Notes under the pieces: generated by a model
Database searches by the model: none
What the model was told of the DNA's origin: nothing
What the model saw: the letters and a program-made list of their open reading frames with translations, nothing else
Shown: positions 11,147 through 21,500 of the stretch, piece after piece
Layout: each line of letters opens with the position of its first letter
Position numbering within the stretch: position 1 is the stretch's first letter
DNA from: Plasmodiophora brassicae
Taxonomy: Eukaryota; Endomyxa; Phytomyxea; Plasmodiophorida; Plasmodiophoridae
Length of the DNA: 64,000 nucleotides
Reading direction: 5' to 3'
Assembly (NCBI GenBank): GCA_039704465.1
Contig: JASFAU010000010.1
Span: forward strand, 124,001 to 188,000
Program-made: the position numbers and the translations under genes

Positions 11147-12331
11147 TCACTGGACGGGTGGAATGGCGCACGTGATGATGGTTGTGTCTGGAAGCCCCCA
11201 AGCACGTCTAAGTTCGCCACTGGGACCAGCAGGGTCAATCCAATTATTGCAAATGCCATTGTTGTCGAGCGACCTGTACACGCCGTTAGCCGCCCTGGCA
11301 GTCGAGCTGGTTGAAAAGCAGACTCATACAGTTCTTTGAGGGATACAAGATCATCGAATGCGCCATCGTCAATAGTCTCGATAAGGTTGTCACCCAAATC
11401 TCTGCATAAATAGCAAGGTAAGTGACCGTTCCGGACGTGCACGTTTCAGTTGACAGTCCGCATTAGAAATGGGACATTTGCGAATACACACAGCTCGTCC
11501 ACGCTGTCCAGGCCGAAGAAAGCACGGGACTGTATCGTTTGTATCCAATTCTGTTGCAGGTCGCTGTGCACATTACTTTCAGTTGACCGTTTCGCACCCC
11601 ATACTGGACACATGCGAATACCCACAGCTTGACCAAGTAGTCCAGTTCACGGAAAGTACCGAAGTGTATCGTTTGTATCAGATTCTGTTTCAGATCGCTG
11701 TGCACATTTCAACTGACAGTTAGCACTCGAATGAGGCACCTGCTGATACGCACAGATCGACCAAATTTTCCAGGCCAATGAAAGCATCCTCATGCACCGT
11801 TTGTATACGATTCTCCTTCAGGTCGCTGTGAGCATTTCAGTAGACATCTCCGTACGCGAAATGGTACACCTGCGAATACCCACAGATACTTCAAGTCTTT
11901 CAGGCAACGGAAAGCATAGGCTGGAATTGTTTCTATCTGATTGCTTTCCAGGATACTGTGCACGTTTCAGTCGGCGACGAGCGAAAACGCACTGTGGCGC
12001 GCGCGGCACACGTACAGTTGCGTCAGATCAGGCCATTGGGCGAACATCGTGCCCGAAATGGCAGTGATATCGCACTGCGACCAGTCGCTATTACCATGGC
12101 ACGGTCAGTACGACAATACGGGACACGTATCATCGCCTACAGAATGATATCGTCATCGCTATCCAAGTAAGGCTCTGGCAACACAAGTTCGTGGCGAGCA
12201 CGACGGCGATCGGCCGCTGCGATCCGCGGACCGGGTGCCGCCGGGACCCACAGCAGGCCGGGCAGAAACAGCAGAACGATCGACATTCGAAACGCAGCAA
12301 GGGCCTTGCAGAGAACACCCGCAGCAGACAT
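11147..12331 (-). CDS. LRR gene C: secreted leucine-rich-repeat protein, 6 LRRs, intact
   Basis: Eight exons giving 249 aa with an intact frame. Exon 1 is 12331-12141 (signal peptide core MSIVLLFLPGLLWVP). LRR exons are 12087-12016, 11955-11884, 11825-11754, 11697-11626, 11563-11492 and 11401-11330. Each is exactly 72 nt and all junctions are phase 2. The C-cap exon 11273-11147 encodes SLDNNGICNNWIDP and AWGLPDTTIITC, then a stop. It has four fewer LRR exons than A or B, and the losses are whole exons. Introns resemble each other (for example ...CTGAAACGTGCACAG), which shows that exon and intron were copied together. It lies on the same strand as the intact RasGAP gene, mirroring the RasGAP pseudogene/LRR-B order. 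Confidence 0.8.
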
Positions 12332-12500
12332 GACGGCTGTTGGTATCGGTCGCCGGTCTGAACGCTGATCCTTTGAAAGCGCAATGACTCGTTGACGACA
12401 GCCGCCCAGCCACCAGGGCAGGGCACGGACCAGGCCGAAAATCGGGGCCCAAACCAGTCCGGATCATGACTGAGGTCGGGAACGCCCGCTATTTCTGGCC
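12332..12500 (-). promoter_or_regulatory. Conserved 5' flank of LRR gene C
   Basis: Read on the reverse strand this has the same blocks as the A, B and D flanks: CCAGAAATAGCGGGCG, TGATCCGGACTGGTTTGGG and GGCTGGGCGGC before the ATG. Beyond about 12560 the similarity to the LRR-B flank stops, which marks the edge of an insertion. Confidence 0.4.
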
Positions 12501-12630
12501 CGGTGACACCCCAGGGTTTCCGGATTCCGCGCCTGAGTCCGCCTTGACGCAGAGTCCGGCAAGTCCCCCCCCCCCCTGTGGACAGGACGGACCCGGATTT
12601 ACCGGTTAACTGAGGGCCATGGTTATCCGG

Positions 12631-13673
12631 CTAACCCAGGCCTCATAAAAAGTGGTACGTACCACTTTTACCGTATTTAAGCTAAAAGTGGTACGACTCT
12701 GGCCTTAAAACTGGCTAAAGGTGGTAAGGTCCAAAAAGACGTGGGAGATGGCGAGCTTGAACCGCATGACGGTCTTGATCGTCACCGTGTAGCCGTCCTC
12801 GTCGTCGTTCACGGTGAACAGCCGCAGCGCGTGCGAACGCAGCTTCTCAATCTTACGATTGCGGTCGTCGATGCCGGCCACGTCGTCGCCGTCGGCGTCA
12901 AGTTCGTCTGCCGGTCGGAACAGCATTTGGCCGATGATGACATCGACGATCTCTGTCGACACGTCGACAATGATCTCGTCGCTCTCCATGTTGAGATAGT
13001 TGAATATAAGGTTTGCGCGCGGCTGCACGTTGTCGAAGAACGCGTCCTGGTCGACCGCCGACAGGAGCTGGTATTCGGCCCACTTGGTGGCGTGCTGGTT
13101 CTGCAGGTGCGCGGTCATGGTGTCGGCGCGGAACTTGCCCGAGTAGAACTGGTCCGTCGTGCGCGCACCGCGCTTCCGGCCGGCCGCCACGATCTCGCGG
13201 CCGAAGTACAGGCACATCTTGCATCGCGCCTCCTTGACGACGTGGCCTTCTTGGCACGTGACCTCGAGGGCGAACTTGCGCGCATATATACGTCCTCTGC
13301 CATTTGCCACGCGACGCCATTCGACCGAGACCGGGCGCAGTGTCGGCTTTGGCTTGGTTCGCAAGCAAGACGCAAACCTACCTCCACTACTCTCCACTCT
13401 CCAGAAATAGTTATTCGCAGTCTGGAAGGAGCACGACGGACCCCGATCCAGCTCAGTCCAGCTCGCCAGACTCTCACCAGGTCGAAACTTGTCCGGAAAG
13501 GTCCGACAGGACTCCCAAATGTCCCTGTTGGTGTCCCTGAGGCGCATAGCGTCTGCTGCAGTAGTATTGGATAGTTGTCAACACATTTCTTAAAAGTGGT
13601 ACAAACCGGCCGCTAAATGTGGTAAAAGTGGCATCTATTAATAGTTTACCACTTTTTATGAGGCCTGGGCTAA
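12631..13673. mobile_element. 1.0-kb inverted-repeat transposon carrying a BED-like zinc-finger ORF
   Basis: Perfect 23-bp terminal inverted repeats lie at 12635-12657 and 13647-13669 (starting CCCAGGCCTCAT and ending AAAGTGGTA on the left strand). Both ends are flanked by CTAA (12631-12634 and 13670-13673), a likely 4-bp target duplication. The end structure CTAA/CCC recalls piggyBac (TTAA/CCC), but that link is inference. The decamer AAAAGTGGTA and its complement recur near both ends (12650, 12660, 12682, 13591 and 13647), as transposase-binding sites often do. The only ORF inside is the BED-like gene; no DDE transposase domain was seen, so the element is probably non-autonomous. Confidence 0.75.
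12705..13547 (-). CDS. BED-like zinc-finger protein inside the transposon
   Basis: The 280-aa ORF starts at an ATG at 13547. It contains CKMC at about residue 134 and HLQNQHATKW about 40 residues later, a C2..H-type layout like a BED finger, which binds DNA in many transposases. The C-terminal half is acidic (ADELDADGDDVAG) and has no DDE or RNase-H motif that I can see. It ends just inside the left terminal repeat. It may be a DNA-binding accessory protein of the element or the N-terminal remnant of a transposase. The first 80 residues are less convincing, so the true start may be further in. Confidence 0.5.
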   Translation of the reverse strand: MRLRDTNRDIWESCRTFPDKFRPGESLASWTELDRGPSCSFQTANNYFWRVESSGGRFASCLRTKPKPTLRPVSVEWRRVANGRGRIYARKFALEVTCQEGHVVKEARCKMCLYFGREIVAAGRKRGARTTDQFYSGKFRADTMTAHLQNQHATKWAEYQLLSAVDQDAFFDNVQPRANLIFNYLNMESDEIIVDVSTEIVDVIIGQMLFRPADELDADGDDVAGIDDRNRKIEKLRSHALRLFTVNDDEDGYTVTIKTVMRFKLAISHVFLDLTTFSQF

Positions 13674-14465
13674 CCTCCAGAGCAGGACCGGTTAACCGGT
13701 TAACCGCGGTTAACCGGCCTCCGGAAACCTTTACCTTTGGGAGCCCCTCGCACTATGTATTAAATGCGCAAGTGGCGCATTTCTGTAAGATTGACTGCGT
13801 ATACAAGGTTTGCGAGAGTCAGCCTCACCCACCGCCCCAGTCCCCGAGTCCCCGAGTGCTGAGCCCCCTCTCCCTAACCAACGTCCCAGCAACCACGCCC
13901 CGACCCTGGGTCTCGCCATTCCCCAGTCGTCAAACACCGCCGCATCGATCGTGTTGCCAGTGGAGGGCGCGGCCGCAGGCAGCTCTCGGGTCGCTCGCCG
14001 GCTCGGACGCTGTCAGGTCCGGCGGCCTACATAGATTGACGAAGTTGACGACGTCTTCATCCTCACTGCGAAACCTGACTTGACATGTGATGATCCCATC
14101 GGATGGTGGAAACACTACCGAACTCGGTTTCCTACTCTATCGAAACTTGCCAGGGACACCTTAATGGTGATGAGATCGTCCGTCCCAACAGAGTCCGCGC
14201 TCTCAGTATCTGGAGGACACGTTCCTGCTAACAGAGGTCGCATGTCCAAGGAGAACCTGTCGATCATGATGATGCTGCGATCATGGAGGAACGTCTTATT
14301 CATCAAGACGCAATACATTTCAGCATGTGTCCCTTCGCCATTGTTAGGGCGAATATGCTATGAAATTTCGTCGGTTAACCGTTGGTCAACCGGTCTTTTA
14401 ACCGGTTAAGCCCCAGGCCCGGACCGGTTAACCGCGGACCGGATCGTGGTCGCCCCTAGACCCGG
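13674..14465. other. Insertion flank rich in GGTTAACC palindromes
   Basis: Clusters of CCGGTTAACCGG-type words occur at 13690-13720 and 14370-14450, and a weaker one on the other side of the transposon at 12598-12630. Together with the transposon they fill the 2-kb stretch that is missing between the RasGAP pseudogene and LRR-B, so this looks like an older insertion with the BED element nested in it. A reverse frame at 14318-13930 is open in pieces but is not recognised. Confidence 0.4.
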
Positions 14466-14650
14466 ATGAATGATGTGCAGGAGCCGGATTTGCAGGTCAG
14501 TACTCGCACAGGAAGGCCGGTTACAGGGTACGCGTGCTGTCCCGAGGGTTGCTGCGAGCACCCAGTGGCAGCAGAATGCCGACGAACACGACATGCCTAT
14601 CATATCAGGTGCAGCGCCGTCATGTACCCAGGCAGGTGGCAGCACTAGCC
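14466..14650 (+). other. Repeated upstream block with a conserved Cys-rich reading frame (copy 2)
   Basis: A 60-codon ORF starts at ATG 14466 and contains TGYACCPEGCCEHPVAAECR and RCSAVMYPGR. The matching strand at 4651-4960 and 28900-29150 encodes a similar Cys pattern. It lies just downstream of the RasGAP stop, on the opposite strand. The pattern is conserved although the DNA has diverged, but only three copies are available and expression is unknown. Confidence 0.35.
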
Positions 14651-14725
14651 GAGCCGCCCTGAGAAGCAGGTAACCCTGGTACCGACTATTACCAGACGAC
14701 TATACAATTGGGAGCGTAATATCGG

Positions 14726-17724
14726 CTAGATGTCGTGTTGCTTCCAGTCGGCCTTCATATCGTTGACGACGGCCTTGTGATCCCGGAGACGCGCGATCCA
14801 CGTCTGGCAGGTCACATCATCGGCGTATTGCAGGCGGTGCACGCTCGCATCGCTCATGACGATTTCGATGGTCGTGGGTGACGCGCTCGACACGGCAACG
14901 GCGTCGATGTCCTCGACCCTGATCTCGGCGCTCGGCACATTCAAGCTCGGGTTCGCGGCGGCCGCCTTGTATAAGAAGACGCTGTCGTGCAGAACGGACA
15001 GGATGGCGCGATACGACCGTCTGCCGTACTTGACGTTATCCGATTCCAGGCACCCGCCTGTCTTCGTGAGCGCATCCGGGAAGTGGCTCAACAGCTCCAG
15101 GTACTCGGCTATACGCGCCAGCGACGAGATCTTCCTTGTCACGACATACGATCGCACGTCGACCCGCAGCGCCTTTGACATTCGGTCCACGTCGCTGTGC
15201 GTCCTCGTATGTTTCGGGTTCGGGTCCTTGAACAGGTCGTAGAACGTCGTCAACTGCGGGATCACCTTCCTGATCAGCGGGTTCAACTGTCGCCGGGGCA
15301 CCGTCAGTCCACAGCACGATCGACCCAAACAGACACTCAGCGTCCTACCGCCTGCATGAATTCCTCCTTGTCGCCGAATTCGTGCAGGCTGGCGGCGGAC
15401 TGGACGACTTTGGCCACCAGGATCAGGTTCCGTTTGCACTGTTTCGTCATGGGCTTGCTCTCGTTCGGGAACGGGGCCACGATCGTTGGGCAGACGAACC
15501 TGAGGAACAGCAGGTTCGACATGCCGACCCAGCCGCTGCCTTCGAACTTTCTCTCGATGGCCGAATGCACGACCCGGCACATGACGGTGAACGTGGTCGG
15601 CACGTCGGCCACGACCGCTCTGAGCAGGTCGGCGCTGGCGTTGCACAGCGCCTTCAGGTTCGCGCGTCGCTGCTTGGCGCTCGTCTCGACCTGCGGGTCG
15701 ATCTCGAACGAGACCGCCTCGCTGGACGCGATGATCTTCCTGAGCACGGCCAGGACCTGCGCGTGGATGTTCTGCCCGAACGCCCGGGCGCATAACGTCA
15801 GCATTCGTGTGACCTGCGTGTTCTTCCTGAACAGGTCGGCCGACGCGTGGATGTCGGCCAGTTCGCGGTCCAGGGCGGGCCCCAGCACCTTCAACAGGAG
15901 CGACTCGTTGCGGAACAGGTTGACCGTCGAGAAGATGAGCGTGTTGGACGCGTCGGACGGGATGCCCGCGATGCTGTTGATCCGCCCGTCCATGATCGTC
16001 GTGACGAACAGGTTTGGGTCGCGTTCGATGCGCTGGAACAGGTCCGGTAGGTGACCGCTCCGGATGATCGTGTCGTTGATACAGCCGACCACCATCCTCG
16101 GGTCCATCGTTGCGTCACCATCCTGCTCGTCGTCGTCGCTGGCGTCCTCCGACGTAGCCGGCGCCGGGTCATCCCTGGTCTTGTCGTCATCCTCGGCCAG
16201 TTTCTTCGCCGTCATCGTGTTCTCAATGCTGAGGGACACGTGCCCGATGGAGGACAGCGTTGCCTCCTCCCAGACGACGTTCGGCTCCTCGAGGTAGACA
16301 TCGGGATCGTCGAGCACGCCGTTCTCGAGGATCGGGACCGGCAGGCGCCCTTGGTCCAGGGTCCGGTTCTGGATGCGTCGCATCTTGTACCGAAGGGCGA
16401 TCGCTGTTCGAGGCGACACGGGCGGCTGCGGTGACGACGACGATGCGTGCGCGTCGTCGAGCACGGGCATCGACCAGGGCACGATCGCCACCGTGAACGG
16501 CCCACACCCGCAGCGATCGACTGCTAGTACCCAGTACAGCAGTAGTACGAACGAGCCAGATGGATTGTGAATCTTCCACTCCCCCGGACAGGGGGTTGGT
16601 GCACCACTACAGCAACAATGTGTATCTACATGGGGCCGAGCTGGTACGAGCTGGCCGGTGCGTTCTTTGGCATGTACCTGCGAGGACCAGGGCGTGAGCA
16701 CCTCCGGGTACCGTCCGACGCGGACGACTGACATGGCCGTGTCGCAGTCTTCATTGTCGGTCAGCTCGTCCTCATCGCCGCTCGAAAACGCGTCCTCTTT
16801 CTCGACGACGACCTCGATCCCGTCGAATGCGATCTTCGCGTGCGCGTTATCCTGTCGCGCGTTCGTTAGCGATCCACATGCTGGGGGTCATTCGACCCAG
16901 GTAGAGCATCGGGTCACCTGGATCTTGAACTTCTCCTGGTCGTGCTTGCGCAGGTTGACGGCCGCAATGGACTTGTTCGTTCGCTGTTTGAGGAACGGCA
17001 GGCAGGTGATGACGAGGTCGTGGGCCGCATGGCTCAGCTCGACGATCTGCTGCCGGATGTCGTCGGCGATGCCGTCATAGTAGTGGTTCTCGAGCTCGGG
17101 GTGCACGCGCACGAACAGGTCCTCCCAGAACCGGATGCCCAGGACCGCCGTCTGGACCTTGATCTGCAATTCGAACATGGGCCAGACCAGGATCGGGTAG
17201 TAGTCCTTGGCCATGCGGAACTCGAGCAGGTCGAGCTTGCCGTCGTGCTTCTCGTCGTACAGGTCGATGGCCTTCTCGACCGCCAGCGGGAGCATCGAGT
17301 CGTGGCCGTGCGACGCCTGCATCAGCGCCACGAGGCTGTCGCCGGCCACGTACCCGGTCGAGTTCGTGTCGTACATGGAGAACATGAACTCGACGAGGCG
17401 GTCGTACGTGTACAGGTTGATCCTGGCCATGGCCGTCAGCCATTCGTAGAAGTTCCACAGCTGGTCCTTGTCGGTGTCCAGGTAGTCGAACACCAGGTCG
17501 AGGAACGGCGACCGGCGCAGGTTGATGTGGTTGAAGAGTTCGTCGCAGGAGACGGCGCCCTTGCCGGCCGTGTCCATCGAGCAGAACACCTGGAACAGGC
17601 GCTGTAGTTCGACATCGGTCAGCTGCATCTCCTCGGCGAGGTCGCGCAGCGCATCGGTCAGCTCGAACGTCGCCTTCGCCTGCGACAGGCAGCAGCAGCA
17701 GCAGCAGCACAGCCAGCGACACAT
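14726..17724 (-). CDS. EF-hand / RasGAP fusion protein
   Basis: Two open stretches usually read as separate genes join cleanly. The EF-hand exon (17724-16918) ends ..KFKIQ at CAG|GTGACC. A 66-nt intron with GCTAAC and a final ACAG follows (16917-16852). Exon 2 then continues in frame as DNAHAKIAFDGIEVVVEK. The N-terminus is MCRWLCCCCCCC, followed by four EF-hand-like units (MDTAGKGAVSCDEL, LDTDKDQLWNFYEW, YDTNSTGYVAGDSL, YDEKHDGKLDLLEF). The RasGAP domain in 16734-15350 has the signature FLRFVCPTIVAPFPNE. The last intron is 15349-15287, and the final exon 15286-14726 ends WKQHDI. RasGAPs switch Ras-type GTPases off; an attached EF-hand module suggests calcium control, which is inference. A further intron in 16676-16500 is possible, although the frame is open through it. 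Confidence 0.72.
17687..17712 (-). repeat. Short CTG/CAG repeat encoding a cysteine string
   Basis: About seven TGC triplets on the reverse strand encode seven consecutive cysteines right after MCRWL in the EF-hand/RasGAP protein. Cysteine strings near an N-terminus are often palmitoylated for membrane anchoring. It may also be a slipping repeat. Confidence 0.6.
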
Positions 17725-17802
17725 GCTAGGTCGGCATTGCCCGGTCCAGTACGGGTGCGACGATCATTCCGATATCTGCCTGCACCGCAGCAGTGTATTC
17801 CC

Positions 17803-18572
17803 CTACTGGATGTACCTGTGCAGGAACCGGACGTGGAAGTCGTTCCTGATCGTGTCGTTGATGAACCGCTTCTTCCGGGTCGGCTCATCCGCCGCCTGGT
17901 TCTTGAACACGACGTCGTCGCCCCAGCGGCGCTTGACAGTGAAGGCGTCGCCGCCGGCTAGGTTCGACGCCAACAGCGGGTTGCTGGTCAGGACGGCATC
18001 CTCGGCCTCCTTCCGTTCCAGGTCCCTGGCGTCCGCTTCCTTCCTCAAGCGTTCCGCTTCGCGCTCCGCCTTGATCCGTTCCAATTCACGCAGCAGCTCC
18101 GCCTCTTCGTCGTCGTCGCTCTCGTCGCTCGACGAATCGCTATTCGAGCTACTTGCCGTATCGTCAGCGTCGTCGAACGTCGCCGTTCCGCCGGCGTCCG
18201 TTATCGTCGTCGTCGGCTTGTACTCGATCAACGACACGGGTTCTGGGCCAGGAGCGCCGCCCAGCTGCTTCCGCAGCTCGGCCTGCCTCTGGTCAGCGAC
18301 GATCGACTCGCGCAGATCCAGTTCAGCCTTGAGGTCTCGCGACGCAACCTCCTCGGCGCTGTTCTGCCCCAGCTGCCTACCGGTTCCCACACACTCAGGA
18401 CGGCATCGTCCACACGGCGAGGACGCCGGATCGCCCCCTACCTGTACTTCAGCGTCGTCTGCCCGGGCATGTCCCGGGAGGAGAACTGCAGGCGCGGCGT
18501 ATGATAACGGTATCCGCCCTGGGTGGCGCTGCCCACCGCCGGGTGGTACGTCGGCTTATGGGCGGTCGTCAT
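17803..18572 (-). CDS. CWC15: Spliceosome-associated protein CWC15 (Cwf15/Cwc15)
   Basis: Component of the Prp19-associated/activated spliceosome. Exon 1 (18572-18442) encodes MTTAHKPTYHPAVGSATQGG, the conserved family start. A 65-nt intron (18441-18377) follows. Exon 2 (18376-17803) carries an acidic Ser/Asp middle (SDSSSDESDDDEEAELL), a charged coiled coil and the hallmark C-terminus WGDDVVFKNQA..KKRFINDTIRNDF. The protein is 234 aa, about the usual length. The stop lies only 79 bp from the start of the EF-hand/RasGAP gene on the same strand, typical of this compact sequence. Confidence 0.95.
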
Positions 18573-19103
18573 CGTGGCACGACACCTACGCTACGCGCCT
18601 CGACCCGAAAGTCCGTGACTGTCTCGGCAGCCGCGCCACCACGGCGCCTTGGTTCACCTCGTGGCTTGAACGTACCTAACGTACAGTCATAGTCGTCCGC
18701 CGCCTGTCTCGAGCACCGGCGGAAGCAAACCGCAGAAAACGACATGTTCGGGTGGAGGTAACTGGCTGCGTGTCTCCTGCCTGCCTGCCCAGGCACGCAC
18801 CTACGAACGAGGAGGCGACTGCACGGCGTGAGTAATTCCACACCCGGCGTTGCCGATTGCCTGACAGACATGCGCGTCGCTGGACGTACCGGGCCCTCGA
18901 CTGCAACGACCTGTTACTGAATCTGCCATGTATTTTATTACTTTTAAGTACAAAAAGGAGGCATAACTGGAACGATCGTCGTTTTCCGCGTCACGCGTCG
19001 CGTCGCGGACGGGGGACGGGGGGCGCTATTCTCAAACTCGGAGAGCGATCTGGCCGCATGGCGTTCGCGAACGTTTGACGAGCGTCGTGGTCGGTATGGT
19101 GGT
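18573..19103. other. 530-bp intergenic gap between divergent CWC15 and the PPR-like gene
   Basis: Several short frames exist but none is supported by similarity. The two flanking genes point away from each other, so both promoters must lie here. No TATA box stands out. Confidence 0.5.
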
Positions 19104-21202
19104 ATGCGCGCATGCCTGCGCTGGTTGTCGACGATGGTGACGGCGCGCAAGGAGTTCGACCTGGCGCTGCAGTCGGGCTGGAACATCGACCTGGCGGCGT
19201 CGGCGTTCACGCGCCTGGCCGCCTTCAGCGGCGCCACGCACGACGATTTCGACCGGCTCCTGAGCGCGTGCATCACCGTTGGCGGCTCCTATCACCATAT
19301 CCAGCACGCCTTCTCGGAGCACGCCAGCAAGGTCGTGCCGAGGCCCGCATCCGTCCACCTGGTCGCCGCGATATACGGGAAGCTGACCCGGGCGGCGATA
19401 CCAGACGTGCCGCATCCCGTCATCGTTGCCGTTGACCGCGGGTGCCGTCCGCATCGCGACACCGTCGACCTGGCGCTTCGACATTTACTTCAGTTGCGCG
19501 ATCAGCAACGGGTCCGTCGTCTCCTGTGCCAATGCCACGATTTGCAATTGTCGCCATCCACCGCTCTATGGAACATGTAGGACGGACGGTCCCGCCCCCC
19601 CGAGACACTGGACGCGTATGCTAACGTTTCCTCCTGTACTGCAGGGCCATTCTGGTCGTGTGCCAGGCACCCGACGCCGACCAAGACATCGTCGGCCTGT
19701 ACCGATGGATCCTGGGGCGCGGCGCCGTCCTGCGCGACTCGCTGACGAAGTGCATCCTGGCGCTGATCGCGGGCGGCCGTATCCATGCCGCCCATCAAGT
19801 GTTCCTGACCGTTTGCGAGCGCCTGAACGTTCAGGCGCGTGCTCGACGCGCGCTCTACGATGCGTTGCCCGACCCGTCGTCCGCCTGGGCGCTGTTCATT
19901 CGCGACCGCGCCAACGGGTCCAAGTCGATGGTACCGACGGGCATCCGCCTGTGCGTTCTGACCGGGCGCGACGCCCTGGCCAGGCGGGCGTACCGCCACC
20001 TGGATCAGCATTTCGGCGAGAACGAGGTCAAGGGTGCGCTGAACGCGCTCATCTCGAAGCTGTGCCCCGGATGGGAGGCCGGCCGATGGGCGCAGTGGGC
20101 CCTGGAGGCCCGGGTGCCACTCGCCAGAGCGTCCCTCGAGCACCTGTTTGCTATATGCCAAGACGACCTGAGACTGTCGCCGCTGCTCGCCTTTGAGTGC
20201 CTAAAGGAAGGCGCAACCGCCAGCGACGCGATCGTGCCATTGTTCCGGGCCGGCGGGATGTTCGGCAACCCTCGCGCTGCCCTGCGTGTCCTGGGCGTTA
20301 TGACGGCCACGTATCGTGCGCGCCTCACCGAGGTCTATGGGAACGCGTGCAATGGCCTGGCTGTGGAATACCTGCTCCGGACGGGCGCCAGTGCCGTTAT
20401 GTACGAGGTGGCTGCCCGGATGGCGTTGCGTCTGGAACCCCCCGCCGACTGGGCCGCAGCGACCCGAGCGTGCCTGGACCGCATGCGTCGCGCCCAGGTC
20501 CCCGCGTCCACCGATCTATGGCGGGCCATCGCTCGCGTCTGTATCAGACGGGGCGCTCTGGACGCCCTGTTCGAGTTGCGAACGGTCTACGCTGCTGGCC
20601 GTTGCGACCTGCCGTTCCTGTTCACGAAGCCGGTGCGAGTCCTGTTCCGATGCGGCAGATACCGGGACGTCATCGCACAGATCCAGGCCATGGTGTCGTC
20701 GGGTTACACGAACGCGCTTCGCAAGGCAATGGTTCGTCGCGCGGGCCTGGTGTCCGCGTTGAAAACGGGCCTCCTGCAACCGTGTGAACCGGGGCCGTTC
20801 ATGGGCGTCCACCTGAGGCGGACGCTGATGATGATGCTGCCGCCGCCGTCCGCCGAGCACGTGAGGATGCACGCGACGGCAGCGCTCAATGGCACCATGG
20901 GCGTTCGCTTCCTGAACGACCTGATTTGGCAGCTTGGGCGCCTGCACCTGCCCGAACGGGACCGTCTGCAGCGATCGCTCGACCTGCTGTTCGTATTCGT
21001 CTCGGGGTCGCCTCGACGACCGCACCCGTACACGCTGATGGCCGTGCTGTGGTGGTGCGTCAAGGCGCGCGATGTCGGCAATGCCGTGCGCGTCCTCGAG
21101 CTCGCCGTCGAACGCGACATCCGCATCCCTGACAAGAAACTGGGGCGTCTTCTCTGCAGAATGCCTGAGCTGGAACACGCTATAATACTGCCTCGCAGAT
21201 GA
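19104..21202 (+). CDS. Pentatricopeptide-repeat-like helical protein
   Basis: Two exons, 19104-19576 and 19645-21202, give 676 aa. The 68-nt intron has GTAGGAC at its start, TGCTAAC as branch site and CTGCAG at its end, and joins LWNM to AILVVCQAPDAD in frame. The protein is built almost wholly of amphipathic helix pairs of about 35 residues (for example ALFELRTVYAAGRCDLPFLF, VIAQIQAMVSSGYTNALRKA), as in PPR proteins that bind organelle RNA. The N-terminus (MRACLRWLSTMVTARKEF) is basic and could be a mitochondrial presequence. Motif scores cannot be computed here, so a related alpha-solenoid family is possible. Confidence 0.6.
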
Positions 21203-21500
21203 CGCCAACGCGCTCCCTAGCTAAACCCTTCCCATGAATCTATCTGTTACCAACCGACACGGCCTGCATGGGTACGTACAGGTAGCCATCCGAGACAAGT
21301 GTCCCAGCGTCGAATGCCTCGGCGTGGGTCTCATACGCGAACGGGCCAGGTGCTCCGAACCACTGGACGCCTCGCCCCGACGCCGATTGCGCGAAGACGA
21401 CCGAGACAGGCGTAAGTCTATCGGGGGTCACCCTTTCTATCTGCATGGCGAAGTGCGCGCACCTGGAAGTTCCTGTGCCTGGGTGGGCGGACCTTGATGT
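21192..21500. repeat. Duplicated segment, copy 1 (partner 28218-28530)
   Basis: About 300 bp starting at the last codons of the PPR-like gene (GCAGATGACGCCAACGCGCTCC) recur at 28218-28530 with substitutions and an indel. On the reverse strand both copies keep an ATG-started frame beginning MQIE, then DRLTPV.VVFAQSASGR. In copy 1 it runs on as FGAPGPFAYETHAEAFDAG. I do not know the product. Confidence 0.6.

Noticed and set aside
13274..13290. TATATA word as a promoter for the BED-like gene
   Set aside because: It lies inside the ORF; a promoter would only make sense if the N-terminal 90 residues were not coding, which cannot be decided here.
16885..16890. EF-hand stop overlapping an ATG (ATGA), read as two coupled genes
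   Set aside because: Stop/start coupling is a bacterial pattern; a well-formed 66-nt intron joins the two frames instead.
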